From contig NZ_NPKR01000003.1 in assembly GCF_008329535.1 (NCBI RefSeq), positions 434,001 through 498,000 on the forward strand: 64,000 nt of DNA. The letters run 5' to 3'. Origin of the DNA: Mycolicibacterium sp. P1-18 (lineage in GTDB: Bacteria; Actinomycetota; Actinomycetes; Mycobacteriales; Mycobacteriaceae). The notes under the pieces were generated by a model, which searched no databases, was not told where the DNA came from, and was given only the letters and a program-made list of their open reading frames with translations. Below, one piece after another: positions 1 to 7,635 of this stretch. Every line of letters starts with the position of its first letter. Within the stretch, counting starts at the first letter, position 1. The position numbers and the translations under genes were made by a program.

Positions 1-312
1 GCCGGAGGTCGAGTCGCCGGCGTGCAGTTGGTCCAGCACGTCCTGGGGCAGGTCGTCGCCGTTCTGGTCCTTGCGGGAGTCCAGGCCGATGAGCAGGATG
101 TTGACCGCCGTGCCGGTGGAGTGGGGTGCGTCGGCGCCGAGTGCCTGCGACACCGTGATGCCGCTGAGCATGCCGTGCAGGGTCCACCAGCCGAAGCCGG
201 TGGTCGCCACCATCGCGGCGGTCACCAGCGCCAGCCCGCCGCGAACGAGTCGCCGGGCCGTGACGCGGGATCGTCGGGCAGACGGCATCAGGTGACGCGC
301 ACGCTCGCCCAT
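1..312 (-). CDS. LytR-CpsA-Psr (LCP) family protein, N-terminal fragment
   Basis: Only the first ~104 codons are present; the gene runs off the left edge. A basic N-terminus is followed by a membrane anchor at about residues 24-45 and then NILLIGLDSRKDQNGDDLP, the opening of the LCP catalytic domain. LCP proteins attach wall polymers (arabinogalactan in mycobacteria) from a lipid carrier to peptidoglycan outside the membrane. That fits the neighbouring uppP, which recycles the carrier. The start is uncertain: ATG at 312 is taken, but an in-frame ATG at 288 and a GTG at 315 are also possible and none has a strong ribosome site. Confidence 0.75.
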   Translation of the reverse strand, partial: MGERARHLMPSARRSRVTARRLVRGGLALVTAAMVATTGFGWWTLHGMLSGITVSQALGADAPHSTGTAVNILLIGLDSRKDQNGDDLPQDVLDQLHAGDSTSG

Positions 313-482
313 CACCGCCGCCTTCGATCGTTCGCCACGCCCCACCATGCGGGAGGAACCTCGTGACGCGGCTGAGAAGGTGGTGAAAGTCACCCCCGGC
401 GCGTGGCGCGCCTTGCCGACTGTTCGGCCCAGAATACGTGGGTCTGGGCGGCGGTCGCCAGTCGACGGGGCGGCCGTGACCG

Positions 483-1367
483 TCAGCGCAGGGTGAGCCA
501 GAGCAAGCTGCCCAGGCCGGCCACCACGCAGTAGATCGCGAACGGCGTCATAGTCCGGGTGTGGAAGTACTTGGTCAGGAATTTGACGGCAAGATAGGCG
601 CTGACGAACGACGCGAGGCTGCCGGCCAGAACCTGCCCGCCGATGCCAGAGCCCAACGGGCCGAACAAGTCTGGAAGCTTCAGTACTCCCGCGGCGAGGA
701 TGACCGGTGTCGCCAGCAGGAACGAGAACCGGGCAGCCTCGTCGTGGGTGAGTCCCCGAAGCAGGCCCGCCGTCATCGTGACGCCCGACCGGCTGATGCC
801 GGGGAGCAAGGCCAGCGTCTGAGCGGCCCCGATGTACGCGCCGCGCCGCAGGGGGATTCGAGCGAGCCGCTCGTCGACGCCGGATCCGGCCACCACGGTG
901 TCGTCGTCGCCCCGTCGGCGGATCCGCTCACCCGCGTAGAGGAGGGCGCCGTTGAGGACGAGGAACGCCGCCGCGGGAACGGGTTTGCCCAACGTGGTCC
1001 GAAACGTGTGCTCCAACGCGAGGCCACACACTCCGACGGGCACGGTGCCGACGACCGTCAACCAGGCCAGCCGTTCGCCGGTGGTCTCGATCCTGCGATG
1101 GCGCAGCGACGTGCAGAAGCCGACGACGATCTGCACCCAGTCGCGCCAGAAGAACACGAGCAGCGCCGCTGCGGTCGCCACGTGCAGACCGACGATGAAC
1201 GCGAGATACGGCGACTCCGGCGACGACACGTTCAGATCGGCCGCCCACCGGCCCCCGACCAGGGCGGGGACCAGAACCGAATGTCCGAGGCTGGAGACGG
1301 GAAACAACTCCGTCACGCCCTGGAACAGACCGACGACGACCGCCTCGACATAGCTCAGACTGCTCAC
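483..1367 (-). CDS. uppP: undecaprenyl-diphosphatase UppP (BacA family)
   Basis: Integral membrane phosphatase that removes a phosphate from polyprenyl diphosphate, so the lipid carrier can be reused for peptidoglycan and arabinogalactan synthesis; the family confers bacitracin tolerance. The 294-residue length is normal. Both signature motifs are visible: GVTELFPVSSLGH with Glu20, Ser26 and His29, and PGISRSG at residues 189-195 with Arg193. Multiple hydrophobic segments are spread along the protein. It is transcribed toward the LCP gene, with about 170 bases between them in which no further gene is seen. Mycobacteria use decaprenyl phosphate as the carrier, so that is the likely substrate. 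Confidence 0.95.
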   Translation of the reverse strand: MSSLSYVEAVVVGLFQGVTELFPVSSLGHSVLVPALVGGRWAADLNVSSPESPYLAFIVGLHVATAAALLVFFWRDWVQIVVGFCTSLRHRRIETTGERLAWLTVVGTVPVGVCGLALEHTFRTTLGKPVPAAAFLVLNGALLYAGERIRRRGDDDTVVAGSGVDERLARIPLRRGAYIGAAQTLALLPGISRSGVTMTAGLLRGLTHDEAARFSFLLATPVILAAGVLKLPDLFGPLGSGIGGQVLAGSLASFVSAYLAVKFLTKYFHTRTMTPFAIYCVVAGLGSLLWLTLR

Positions 1368-1413
1368 CGGGAGATGATGCAGTGCGGCGCTGAGAGTTTG
1401 CTGCGGGTCCGAT

Positions 1414-1701
1414 TCAGAACGGAACCGCAGAGGCCACCACCGATCGCAGGACCAGCACGGCGACGAACACGACGGTGAAGGCCAGGTCGATCGACACCGA
1501 CCCCACGCGGACGGGCCTCAGCACGCGCCGAACCGGTCCCAGCACGGGTTCGGTGATCCCGTGAGTCACCCTGCGCGCCTGGTACATGGCGGTGCTACCG
1601 CCGGTGTCCGGGGACAGCATGGCGGCCCAGTCGACGACCATCCTCGCGATCAGCACGATCTCGAAGAGCAGCAGGGCGAAACTCAGCAGGCTGGCGATCA
1701 T
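1414..1701 (-). CDS. YggT family membrane protein
   Basis: A 95-residue protein with two hydrophobic segments, about residues 4-24 and 73-93, separated by a loop containing the family-like stretch TEPVLGPVRRVLRP. YggT proteins are small bacterial and plastid membrane proteins linked to osmotic tolerance and cell division; the molecular role is unknown. In actinobacteria a relative sits by the ftsZ/sepF cluster, which is not seen here, so this is probably a separate paralog. It lies 46 bases upstream of uppP on the same strand and may share its transcript. Confidence 0.8.
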   Translation of the reverse strand: MIASLLSFALLLFEIVLIARMVVDWAAMLSPDTGGSTAMYQARRVTHGITEPVLGPVRRVLRPVRVGSVSIDLAFTVVFVAVLVLRSVVASAVPF

Positions 1702-1788
1702 CGGTCTCTCCTTCTCCCGTCTCGATCATCTGCCGATTCCGTGAGAGCCGGCTGACGTCAAGCTGAGACGGGACGGAGAAAACCGCGC

Positions 1789-2109
1789 TCACACCGTGAT
1801 CTCGCCCATCTCCGACCAGCCGGTCGCGTCGATCGAGTGGCTGATGATCAGCGGCGTCGACGCCAGGATGTCGGGTGCCTTGGCGACGAACGTCGTGAAG
1901 TGCTCGCTGTTGACGTGCTCGCCTCCTGCGTCACCGTCGTGGAAACCCTCCACCAACACGTATTCCGACGGATTCTCCAGACTGCGGGACCATTCGAAGA
2001 ACAGGTTGCCCGGCTCGGCGCGGGTGGCGTTGGTGAAGTCGGCCACCAGGTCCGGGAAGTTCTCGACGTGCTCGGGCTTGGGCGTCCACTTGACGACTAT
2101 GAAGATCAC
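1789..2109 (-). CDS. antibiotic biosynthesis monooxygenase-like (ABM) domain protein
   Basis: A 106-residue protein that looks like a single ABM ferredoxin-like barrel: strand MIFIVVKWTPKPE, helix, then LFFEWSRSLENPSEYVLVEGF and a C-terminal HVNSEHFTTF segment. Members are dimeric cofactor-free quinol monooxygenases or stress proteins, but many have no known substrate. It begins 17 bases after the alcohol dehydrogenase stop, so it is the last gene of the amidohydrolase-DUF59-ADH operon. That suggests a role in handling a product of that pathway. No specific substrate can be inferred. Confidence 0.75.
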   Translation of the reverse strand: MIFIVVKWTPKPEHVENFPDLVADFTNATRAEPGNLFFEWSRSLENPSEYVLVEGFHDGDAGGEHVNSEHFTTFVAKAPDILASTPLIISHSIDATGWSEMGEITV

Positions 2110-2126
2110 GGGGAATGACTACTTTC

Positions 2127-3161
2127 TCAGGGGATGAGGATGGCTCGGCCGCGGACGTTACCGTTGTCGAGATCGCTGATGGCGGACTGGAAGTCGTCCA
2201 GGGCGTACTTCTGGGTGTGCAGGTTGACCGAGCCGCGGGCCGCGAGCGCCATCAGGTCGCACAGGTCGTTGTACGAGCCGACCAGGTTGCCGATGAAGTT
2301 GATCTCGCTGGAGACGATGTCGATGGTGGGCACGTCGATGTTCTCGCCGTATCCCACGACGTAGTAGTCCCCGGCCCCTCGCAGCATCGCCACGCCCTCG
2401 CGGGTTGCACCGCCCTCGCCGACGAAGTCGACGACCGCTTCGGCGCCGTTGCCGCCGGTCAGTTCGAGGACCTGGTCGACGTGTGTCCCGTCGGCGACGA
2501 CACCGTGGTCGGCACCGATCGCCTCGGCCAGCTTCAGGGCGTCGGCGTTGCGGTCGACCACGATCAGCTCGGCCGGCGTCAGCGCCTTGAGCACCTGAAT
2601 CCCTATGTGTCCCAGGCCTCCTGCTCCAATGACGACGCATCGGTCACGGGGTGTGAGCCGCTTGGCGGCCTTGGCCGCGGCGTGATAGGCCGTCAGGCCG
2701 GCGTCGGCCAGGGCGGCCACGTCGGCCGGTTCCAGGGCGTCGTCGATCTTCACGACGCTGCGTGCCGAGGTCTTGAGGTATTCGGCGTAGCCACCGTTGG
2801 TGTCGATCCCGGGGAAGGCGTTGGCCTCGCAGTGCACGTCGTCACCGGAGCGGCACGCCCGGCACAGGCCGCAGGTGATCAGCGGATGCACGATCACCTT
2901 GTCGCCCTCGGCGACGTTGGTGACCGCCGAGCCGACCGACTGGACCCAGCCCGCGTTCTCGTGGCCGATCGTGTACGGCAGCTGGACCTGAGACTTCTCC
3001 GCCCACTGCCCCTCCAGGATGTGCAGATCGGTCCGGCACACCCCGGCCCCGCCGATCTTGACCACCACGTCGAACGGTCCCGTCGGCGTGGGAATCGGTA
3101 CCTCCGCCATCTCGAGGTTCTGGTGGTACCCGACGACCTGAACGGCGCGCATCGTGCTCAC
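2127..3161 (-). CDS. zinc-dependent NAD(P) alcohol dehydrogenase (propane-operon type)
   Basis: A 344-residue medium-chain dehydrogenase. The catalytic zinc site is represented by CRTDLH and GHENAGWV, the structural zinc by a four-cysteine cluster in CGLCRACRSGDDVHC, and the NAD-binding fold by VIGAGGLGHIG. The closest relatives I recall lie in actinobacterial propane/ketone oxidation operons (prm/mim), where they oxidise secondary alcohols such as 2-propanol. The start is the GTG at 3161, whose GTGA overlaps the stop of the DUF59 gene by four bases, indicating translational coupling. Substrate is inferred from context only. Confidence 0.85.
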   Translation of the reverse strand: MSTMRAVQVVGYHQNLEMAEVPIPTPTGPFDVVVKIGGAGVCRTDLHILEGQWAEKSQVQLPYTIGHENAGWVQSVGSAVTNVAEGDKVIVHPLITCGLCRACRSGDDVHCEANAFPGIDTNGGYAEYLKTSARSVVKIDDALEPADVAALADAGLTAYHAAAKAAKRLTPRDRCVVIGAGGLGHIGIQVLKALTPAELIVVDRNADALKLAEAIGADHGVVADGTHVDQVLELTGGNGAEAVVDFVGEGGATREGVAMLRGAGDYYVVGYGENIDVPTIDIVSSEINFIGNLVGSYNDLCDLMALAARGSVNLHTQKYALDDFQSAISDLDNGNVRGRAILIP

Positions 3162-3889
3162 GAGTGGATGTTCCTTCCTGCGAGGGTGAGTTCTTGGGTG
3201 GTGTCGTCGGCATAGCGCGTGCGGAGCAGTCCCCGGCAGAAGTGCGCGTTCCCGTCGATCGAGATTCGGGTGGACCTGGCGCGGCGGAGCATCAGCTCGA
3301 CCGCATCGGGCGGATATCCGGTGCCATGGTGATTCACCATCACCAGATCATCAGGCGCACAGGACAAGTGGATGCTCGCGCGCCGGCGCAGCAGCGACGC
3401 GGTCGCGGCGTCGTCGGGCAAGTCCCGAAGGGTGGCGGTGCCGGCGTCGGTGACCGGGCGCTGCGGGTCGGCCCGCAGCCATGCGGTGAGGCACCGTTCC
3501 GTCGCGGCGGTGTGGGCCTTGCGCAGGAAGGTCAACCGCAGCTCGTCGAGATCCTGGTCCGCTTCGTGCCCGAAGGTGCCGCGGTAGCCGGCGTCGGAGG
3601 CCAGACCGGCGTTGATGATGTCGGAGTCGTGGTGGTCGTCGAGTTCGACGGTGACGTGGCGGGTCCACTCCAGCGACACCAGGACGTCCTTCGCGTCCGA
3701 CGCCATCAGGTAGGCGAAGTTGGGCGCGCAGAACGACGTCGGCAGCCGCAGGTGCACCTCGAGGTCGCCGTCGGGAGAGACGTCCACCGTGTGGACGAAT
3801 CCGAGGTCGGTGATCGGTTCGTCCAGCTCGGGGTCGATCACGACGTCCAGCGCGCGAAGGATCGCCTCGCGCAACAGTTCGCGATCCAC
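3158..3889 (-). CDS. DUF59/MIP18-type iron-sulfur assembly-like protein
   Basis: A 243-residue protein. The N-terminal ~90 residues match the DUF59 (MIP18/PaaD) fold: the opening ILRALDVVIDPELDEPITDLG and a conserved cysteine in PTSFCAPNF. The C-terminal ~150 residues have no family I recognise. In propane monooxygenase operons a similar gene lies between the amidohydrolase and the alcohol dehydrogenase, presumably helping to assemble the diiron or Fe-S components. The reading frame is open far upstream, but the GTG at 3889 is the right start: it follows the amidohydrolase stop by one base (TGA-G-GTG) and begins at the conserved domain. Confidence 0.8.
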   Translation of the reverse strand: MDRELLREAILRALDVVIDPELDEPITDLGFVHTVDVSPDGDLEVHLRLPTSFCAPNFAYLMASDAKDVLVSLEWTRHVTVELDDHHDSDIINAGLASDAGYRGTFGHEADQDLDELRLTFLRKAHTAATERCLTAWLRADPQRPVTDAGTATLRDLPDDAATASLLRRRASIHLSCAPDDLVMVNHHGTGYPPDAVELMLRRARSTRISIDGNAHFCRGLLRTRYADDTTQELTLAGRNIHS

Positions 3890-3890
3890 C

Positions 3891-4928
3891 TCAGGCCCCC
3901 ACCAGATCCTCGGCGCCGCGCGGCCCGACGGCCGGCTCGTCGGCGTCGGCCAACTGCAACTCCGCGGGTACCGGGATGTCGTACATCTTGGCGGCGTTGA
4001 GTCCCAGGATCTTTCGCTTCTGATCGGTGGTGATCGGGGCATACTCCGACAGCTCGGCGGGGATCTGGAAGTCCACGAACGCCTCGACCAACCATCTCGG
4101 CGTCCAGATCGCGTAGTCCGACGAGAACTGGATGCGGTCCTCGCCGATCCAGTAGAGCAGTTCACCCATGATCTGCCCGAAGTACTTCGGCCGGGTGTGG
4201 ATGAACGGCATGGCGACGGCCAGCCCCGCGTGCACGTTCGGCTCCTGGGTGGCGATCCAGCAGAAGTCCTCCAACCGCGGCAGGCCGCAGTGCTCGACGA
4301 TGAAGTTGAGGTCGGTGAAGTCCGACGCCACGTGGTCGACGTCGGCCACGTCGAACGCGTCGCGGTCCAGTGGCCGGATCGTCGGACCCTTGTGCACGTG
4401 GATGTTGCGGATCCCCAACTCGCGGCAGACCTCGAAGTACCGGTACGCCCACGGGTCGTCGAGACGCCAGCCGCGGGAGTCGCCGTGCCACTCGGCGGTG
4501 TAGAGCTTCACGCCCTTGAGGTTGAAGCGGCGCGCGTCGTCGCGCAGTTGGTCGAGCCCGGCCTCGCCGTTGCGGGGGTCGAAGTTGTGGTTGTAGGTCA
4601 GCTTGTCGGGATGGGCCTTCGCCAGCTCGGACGCCTCGTCGGTCTGCCCGAAGCCCTTGTAGTAGAACTCGCCGAGGTGGGCGGGCTGGAAGATGGCGTG
4701 GTCGACGTAGCCGTCGTCGAAGAGGTCCTTCATCAGCCGCTCACCCCCCTGATAGAGGTAGTCCTCGTAGCTCCACACCTCGGACTCGGGCGAGAGATTG
4801 CGGTGGTAGTCGTAGAAGCAGTCGATGAACTGCTTGCCGTGGACGTTGCGCTGGTTCTCCGGCCGGGCGTCCCACAGGGCGACGTGGGCGTCGACGATGA
4901 AGTAGCTGTTGCCGTCCTTGCGATACAC
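3891..4928 (-). CDS. amidohydrolase family protein (amidohydrolase-2 type)
   Basis: A 345-residue TIM-barrel metal hydrolase. Visible family features are the N-terminal metal-site strand FIVDAHVALW, NIHVHKG near the middle, NFIVEHCGLPRLED and the C-terminal metal aspartate in IQFSSDYAIWTP, followed by ILGLNAAKMY, typical of amidohydrolase-2 proteins. It is the first gene of a four-gene operon. A homologue occupies the same position, just after the coupling protein, in the mimABCD/prmABCD propane monooxygenase operons, where its reaction is not established. The start is GTG 4928. The intergenic region to the divergent regulator carries a palindrome. Confidence 0.8.
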   Translation of the reverse strand: MYRKDGNSYFIVDAHVALWDARPENQRNVHGKQFIDCFYDYHRNLSPESEVWSYEDYLYQGGERLMKDLFDDGYVDHAIFQPAHLGEFYYKGFGQTDEASELAKAHPDKLTYNHNFDPRNGEAGLDQLRDDARRFNLKGVKLYTAEWHGDSRGWRLDDPWAYRYFEVCRELGIRNIHVHKGPTIRPLDRDAFDVADVDHVASDFTDLNFIVEHCGLPRLEDFCWIATQEPNVHAGLAVAMPFIHTRPKYFGQIMGELLYWIGEDRIQFSSDYAIWTPRWLVEAFVDFQIPAELSEYAPITTDQKRKILGLNAAKMYDIPVPAELQLADADEPAVGPRGAEDLVGA

Positions 4929-5018
4929 GAGGTCTCCCTGGGTTATGGCGGTGTTAGGGCTGTCACACCGGTTGACCGGAGCCTAGGTTCGGCCGAGCGG
5001 CCTGCAGAGCCGATCGGC

Positions 5019-5033
5019 GTCTCAATCTGAGAC
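5019..5033. promoter_or_regulatory. perfect palindrome GTCTCAATCTGAGAC, candidate operator
   Basis: Six-base arms GTCTCA and TGAGAC around ATC. It lies in the 152-base gap between the divergent amidohydrolase (start 4928) and regulator (start 5081) genes, the expected site for a dimeric Fis-type DNA-binding domain. I infer it is the target of the adjacent AcoR-like regulator; no clear promoter boxes were identified next to it. Confidence 0.5.
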
Positions 5034-5080
5034 TGTGGACGGGCGCTCGGACGGGACCCGTCTGCCACGCTGCTTGTAAC

Positions 5081-6574
5081 GTGGATCACAGCGTGACTGA
5101 CGGCTTACCGGATCGAGTGAAGCTGCACCAACTGCAGCACCGCGAGGCACCCGAGGTGCCCCGGCGACTGCTGGCGTCCTGGGAACGCAGCGAGGGCTAC
5201 GGCGTGCCCTCCGACAGCGTCGAACCCGTCTTCACCGGCACCGACAACCTGGAGTCGCTGTTCGCCGAATGCGGCAACGAGGTGCTCGTCGACCTGCACC
5301 GCACCCTCGACGGCGAACCGGTCAGCATGATGCTGACCGATGCCGACGGGGTGGTGCTGAGCCGCATGAGCGGTGACCACAGTCTGCTGCGCGCGCTGGA
5401 CGACGTGCACCTCGCGCCCGGCTTCGCCTACGCGGAGCGCGACGTCGGCACCAACGGGCTGGGGCTCGCCCTGGCCGACCGGGCGCCGACGCTGGTGCGC
5501 GCCGACCAGCACTACGCGATGAGCCTCTGCACGTTCACCTGCGCGGCCGTCCCCGTGCTCGACGCGTCGACCGGCCGGCTGGAGGGGTGCGTCAACCTCA
5601 CCACCTGGTCACAGTCCTCGAGCGAGCTTCTGCTGGCGCTGGCCCGGTCGGCGGCGAGCAACACCGCCGCCCTGATGCTGGCCCGGTCCAACGGCCGCCG
5701 CCCTCGCCAGACGCCGCGGGGTCAGGTGTTCCGGGTGGAGATGCCACGCCTGGAACCGGGGTCGGGCAGCCTGCACGACCTGTCGGAGTCGTGGAACGCC
5801 GCGGTGTCGATCGCGGAGCGGGCCATGGCCGCGGGCAACGTCGTCGCCGCCATCGGTGAACCGGGCGCGGGGCGGGCGACGCTGCTGGCCCAGGCCGCGC
5901 GCCACACCTATCCGCGCGACCGCATCCTGTCGGCCAGCGCGCCGGGCGCCTCGGATCTGCAGACCTGGTTGGGCCTGTGGACCCCGGAGTTGGGCAAGGA
6001 GCACACCGCGGTCGTCGTGCGCGACGTCGACCTGCTGCCGTCGTGGGTGGCCGAGCAGTTGCGGGATCTGGTGGTGCGCTCGAGCCGGGGCACGACGGTG
6101 CCGTTCGCCGTCACGGCGGAACGCTTCGAGGACGTCCCCACTGCGCTGGCCGGTCTGGTCGACACCGTCGTCGAGGTGCCGCCGCTACGCGACCGGCCCG
6201 AGGACGTGCTGCCGCTGGCCGCCCACATCGCCAAGCGTGCGCGTGGTCGCGACGTGGTCGTCAGCCCCGCGGCGGCGCGTGCGCTGCAGAGCCACGGGTG
6301 GCCGGGCAACGTCGACCAGTTGGCCCGCGTCGTCGCGCATGCCGCCAACCGCAACGACGTGCTCGACGTGGGGAGCCTGCCGCCGGAGGTCCTCGCGGGG
6401 CCGTCGCGGCACCTGTCCCGCATCGAGGCCTTCGAGCGCGGGGAGATCATCCGCGTGTTGTCCGCCCGCGCCGCTCCGACCATGGCCGAGGCGGCTCGCG
6501 CCCTCGGAATGAGCCGAGCGACCTTGTACCGCAAGATAAGCCAGTACGGCATCCGCGTGCCGCGCGAGGGGTAG
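5081..6574 (+). CDS. AcoR/MimR-like regulator: GAF, degenerate AAA+, Fis-type HTH
   Basis: A 497-residue transcription factor. Residues ~50-200 form a GAF-type sensor with the family signature AERDVGTNGLGLAL. Residues ~230-430 are a reduced AAA+ domain: the Walker A loop reads GEPGAGRAT (Arg in place of Lys), Walker B is weak (TAVVVRDVDLL), WPGNVDQL remains, and the GAFTGA loop that contacts sigma-54 is absent. Residues ~450-490 are a Fis helix-turn-helix (AARALGMSRATLYRKI). Mycobacteria have no sigma-54, so it probably acts with a sigma-70-type polymerase. It is divergent from the amidohydrolase operon, as MimR is from mimABCD. Start GTG 5081; an in-frame GTG at 5093 is an alternative. Confidence 0.85.
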   Translation: MDHSVTDGLPDRVKLHQLQHREAPEVPRRLLASWERSEGYGVPSDSVEPVFTGTDNLESLFAECGNEVLVDLHRTLDGEPVSMMLTDADGVVLSRMSGDHSLLRALDDVHLAPGFAYAERDVGTNGLGLALADRAPTLVRADQHYAMSLCTFTCAAVPVLDASTGRLEGCVNLTTWSQSSSELLLALARSAASNTAALMLARSNGRRPRQTPRGQVFRVEMPRLEPGSGSLHDLSESWNAAVSIAERAMAAGNVVAAIGEPGAGRATLLAQAARHTYPRDRILSASAPGASDLQTWLGLWTPELGKEHTAVVVRDVDLLPSWVAEQLRDLVVRSSRGTTVPFAVTAERFEDVPTALAGLVDTVVEVPPLRDRPEDVLPLAAHIAKRARGRDVVVSPAAARALQSHGWPGNVDQLARVVAHAANRNDVLDVGSLPPEVLAGPSRHLSRIEAFERGEIIRVLSARAAPTMAEAARALGMSRATLYRKISQYGIRVPREG

Positions 6575-6587
6575 CCGTCGAAAGCAG

Positions 6588-7535
6588 CTAGCTGCGGTAG
6601 GACTGTCCATGCGGCTCGGCGCAGTGTTCGTCGGGATCGTCGGCGCAGACGTGGTCGACCTGCAGGGTGGTGTGGTCGATGTGGTGGCGATCCCGCAGGA
6701 TCCGTTCGAGCTCACCGCGAATCGCGTGGCAGTCGGCGCCGTCGCCGACGATCACGTGGGCCGACAGTGCCGCTTCGCCGGAGGTGATCTGCCAGATGTG
6801 CAGGTCGTGGATCTCGACGACGGCGCCGACCGCGACGAGTTCGGCGCCGACGGCGGCGGGGTCGACGCTCTCGGGGGCGGCCTCCAGGAAGATGCGGCCG
6901 CTGGCGCGGACCAGACCCCAGCCCGCCTTGATCATCAGCGCCGCGACGATGAGCGCCGCGATCGCGTCGGCACGGGCGAAGCCGGTCAGCCAGACGACGG
7001 CCCCCGCGATCGCGGTGGCGATGAAGGCGTAGAGGTCGTTGAGGATGTGCTGGTAGGCGCCCTCGACGTTGAGGCTCGACCGGTTGGCGCGGCTGATGCA
7101 CCACGTGGCGGCGACGTTGACCACGATGCCGACCAACGCGGTGACGAACACCAGCAGGCCCTCCACCTCGCCGGGGTCCACGAGACGGCGGACGCCCTCG
7201 AAGACGAAGTAGGCGGCCAGCAGCAGCAGGGTGATGCCGTTGGCCTGGGCGGAGAGGATCTCGGCGCGCTTGAGGCCGTAGGTGTAGCCGCCGCGGGCGG
7301 GCCGGGCGGCGAGGCGGATGGCGATCAGCGCCAGCACGATCGACACCGCGTCGGTCAGCATGTGCCCGGCGTCGGAGATCAGGGCGAGCGATCCGGCGAT
7401 CACGCCGACGACGACCTCGGCGGCCATGAACCCGACGATCAGGATCAGGGCCAGCGTCAACCACTTTCGGTCGGCGTCGGCCGACACTCCATGGGAGTGC
7501 CCGCCGTGGCCGTGATCGTGTGCTGTCTCTCCCAT
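6588..7535 (-). CDS. cation diffusion facilitator (CzcD/ZitB-like) metal exporter
   Basis: A 315-residue CDF transporter that exchanges protons for divalent metals (Zn, Co, Cd or similar) across the membrane. The N-terminus is His-rich (HDHGHGGHSHG). Six membrane segments follow, with the metal-site HxxxD motifs SDAGHMLTDAVS in TM2 and HILNDLYAF in TM5. The C-terminal cytoplasmic domain contains EIHDLHIWQITSG and ends in a second His/Cys/Asp-rich tail (HVCADDPDEHC). The ATG at 7535 is chosen because it opens directly on the His-rich segment. A palindrome with an AATATT centre lies just upstream, consistent with control by an ArsR/SmtB sensor encoded elsewhere. Confidence 0.9.
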   Translation of the reverse strand: MGETAHDHGHGGHSHGVSADADRKWLTLALILIVGFMAAEVVVGVIAGSLALISDAGHMLTDAVSIVLALIAIRLAARPARGGYTYGLKRAEILSAQANGITLLLLAAYFVFEGVRRLVDPGEVEGLLVFVTALVGIVVNVAATWCISRANRSSLNVEGAYQHILNDLYAFIATAIAGAVVWLTGFARADAIAALIVAALMIKAGWGLVRASGRIFLEAAPESVDPAAVGAELVAVGAVVEIHDLHIWQITSGEAALSAHVIVGDGADCHAIRGELERILRDRHHIDHTTLQVDHVCADDPDEHCAEPHGQSYRS

Positions 7536-7553
7536 GGCAGGCAGCATACATCC

Positions 7554-7577
7554 ACACATGCGAATATTGGAATGTAT
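7554..7577. promoter_or_regulatory. 24-bp imperfect palindrome, candidate ArsR/SmtB-type metal operator
   Basis: Half-sites ACACATGCGAAT and ATTGGAATGTAT match as inverted repeats at 9 of 12 positions around an AATATT centre. The length and AT-rich core resemble 12-2-12 SmtB/ArsR operators. It lies 18 bases upstream of the CDF start and could control it; no ArsR gene is adjacent. Confidence 0.45.
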
Positions 7578-7587
7578 CTGCTCTCTT

Positions 7588-7612
7588 CATCTACTATGCT
7601 GCTACGTAGATG
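7588..7612. promoter_or_regulatory. inverted repeat CATCTAC-N11-GTAGATG
   Basis: Perfect 7-base arms separated by 11 bases, 23 bases upstream of the L,D-transpeptidase start. It may be an operator for the transpeptidase gene or a leader hairpin. No regulator is assigned. Confidence 0.3.
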
Positions 7613-7635
7613 CTGTGCCGACCGGAGACGTGCCC

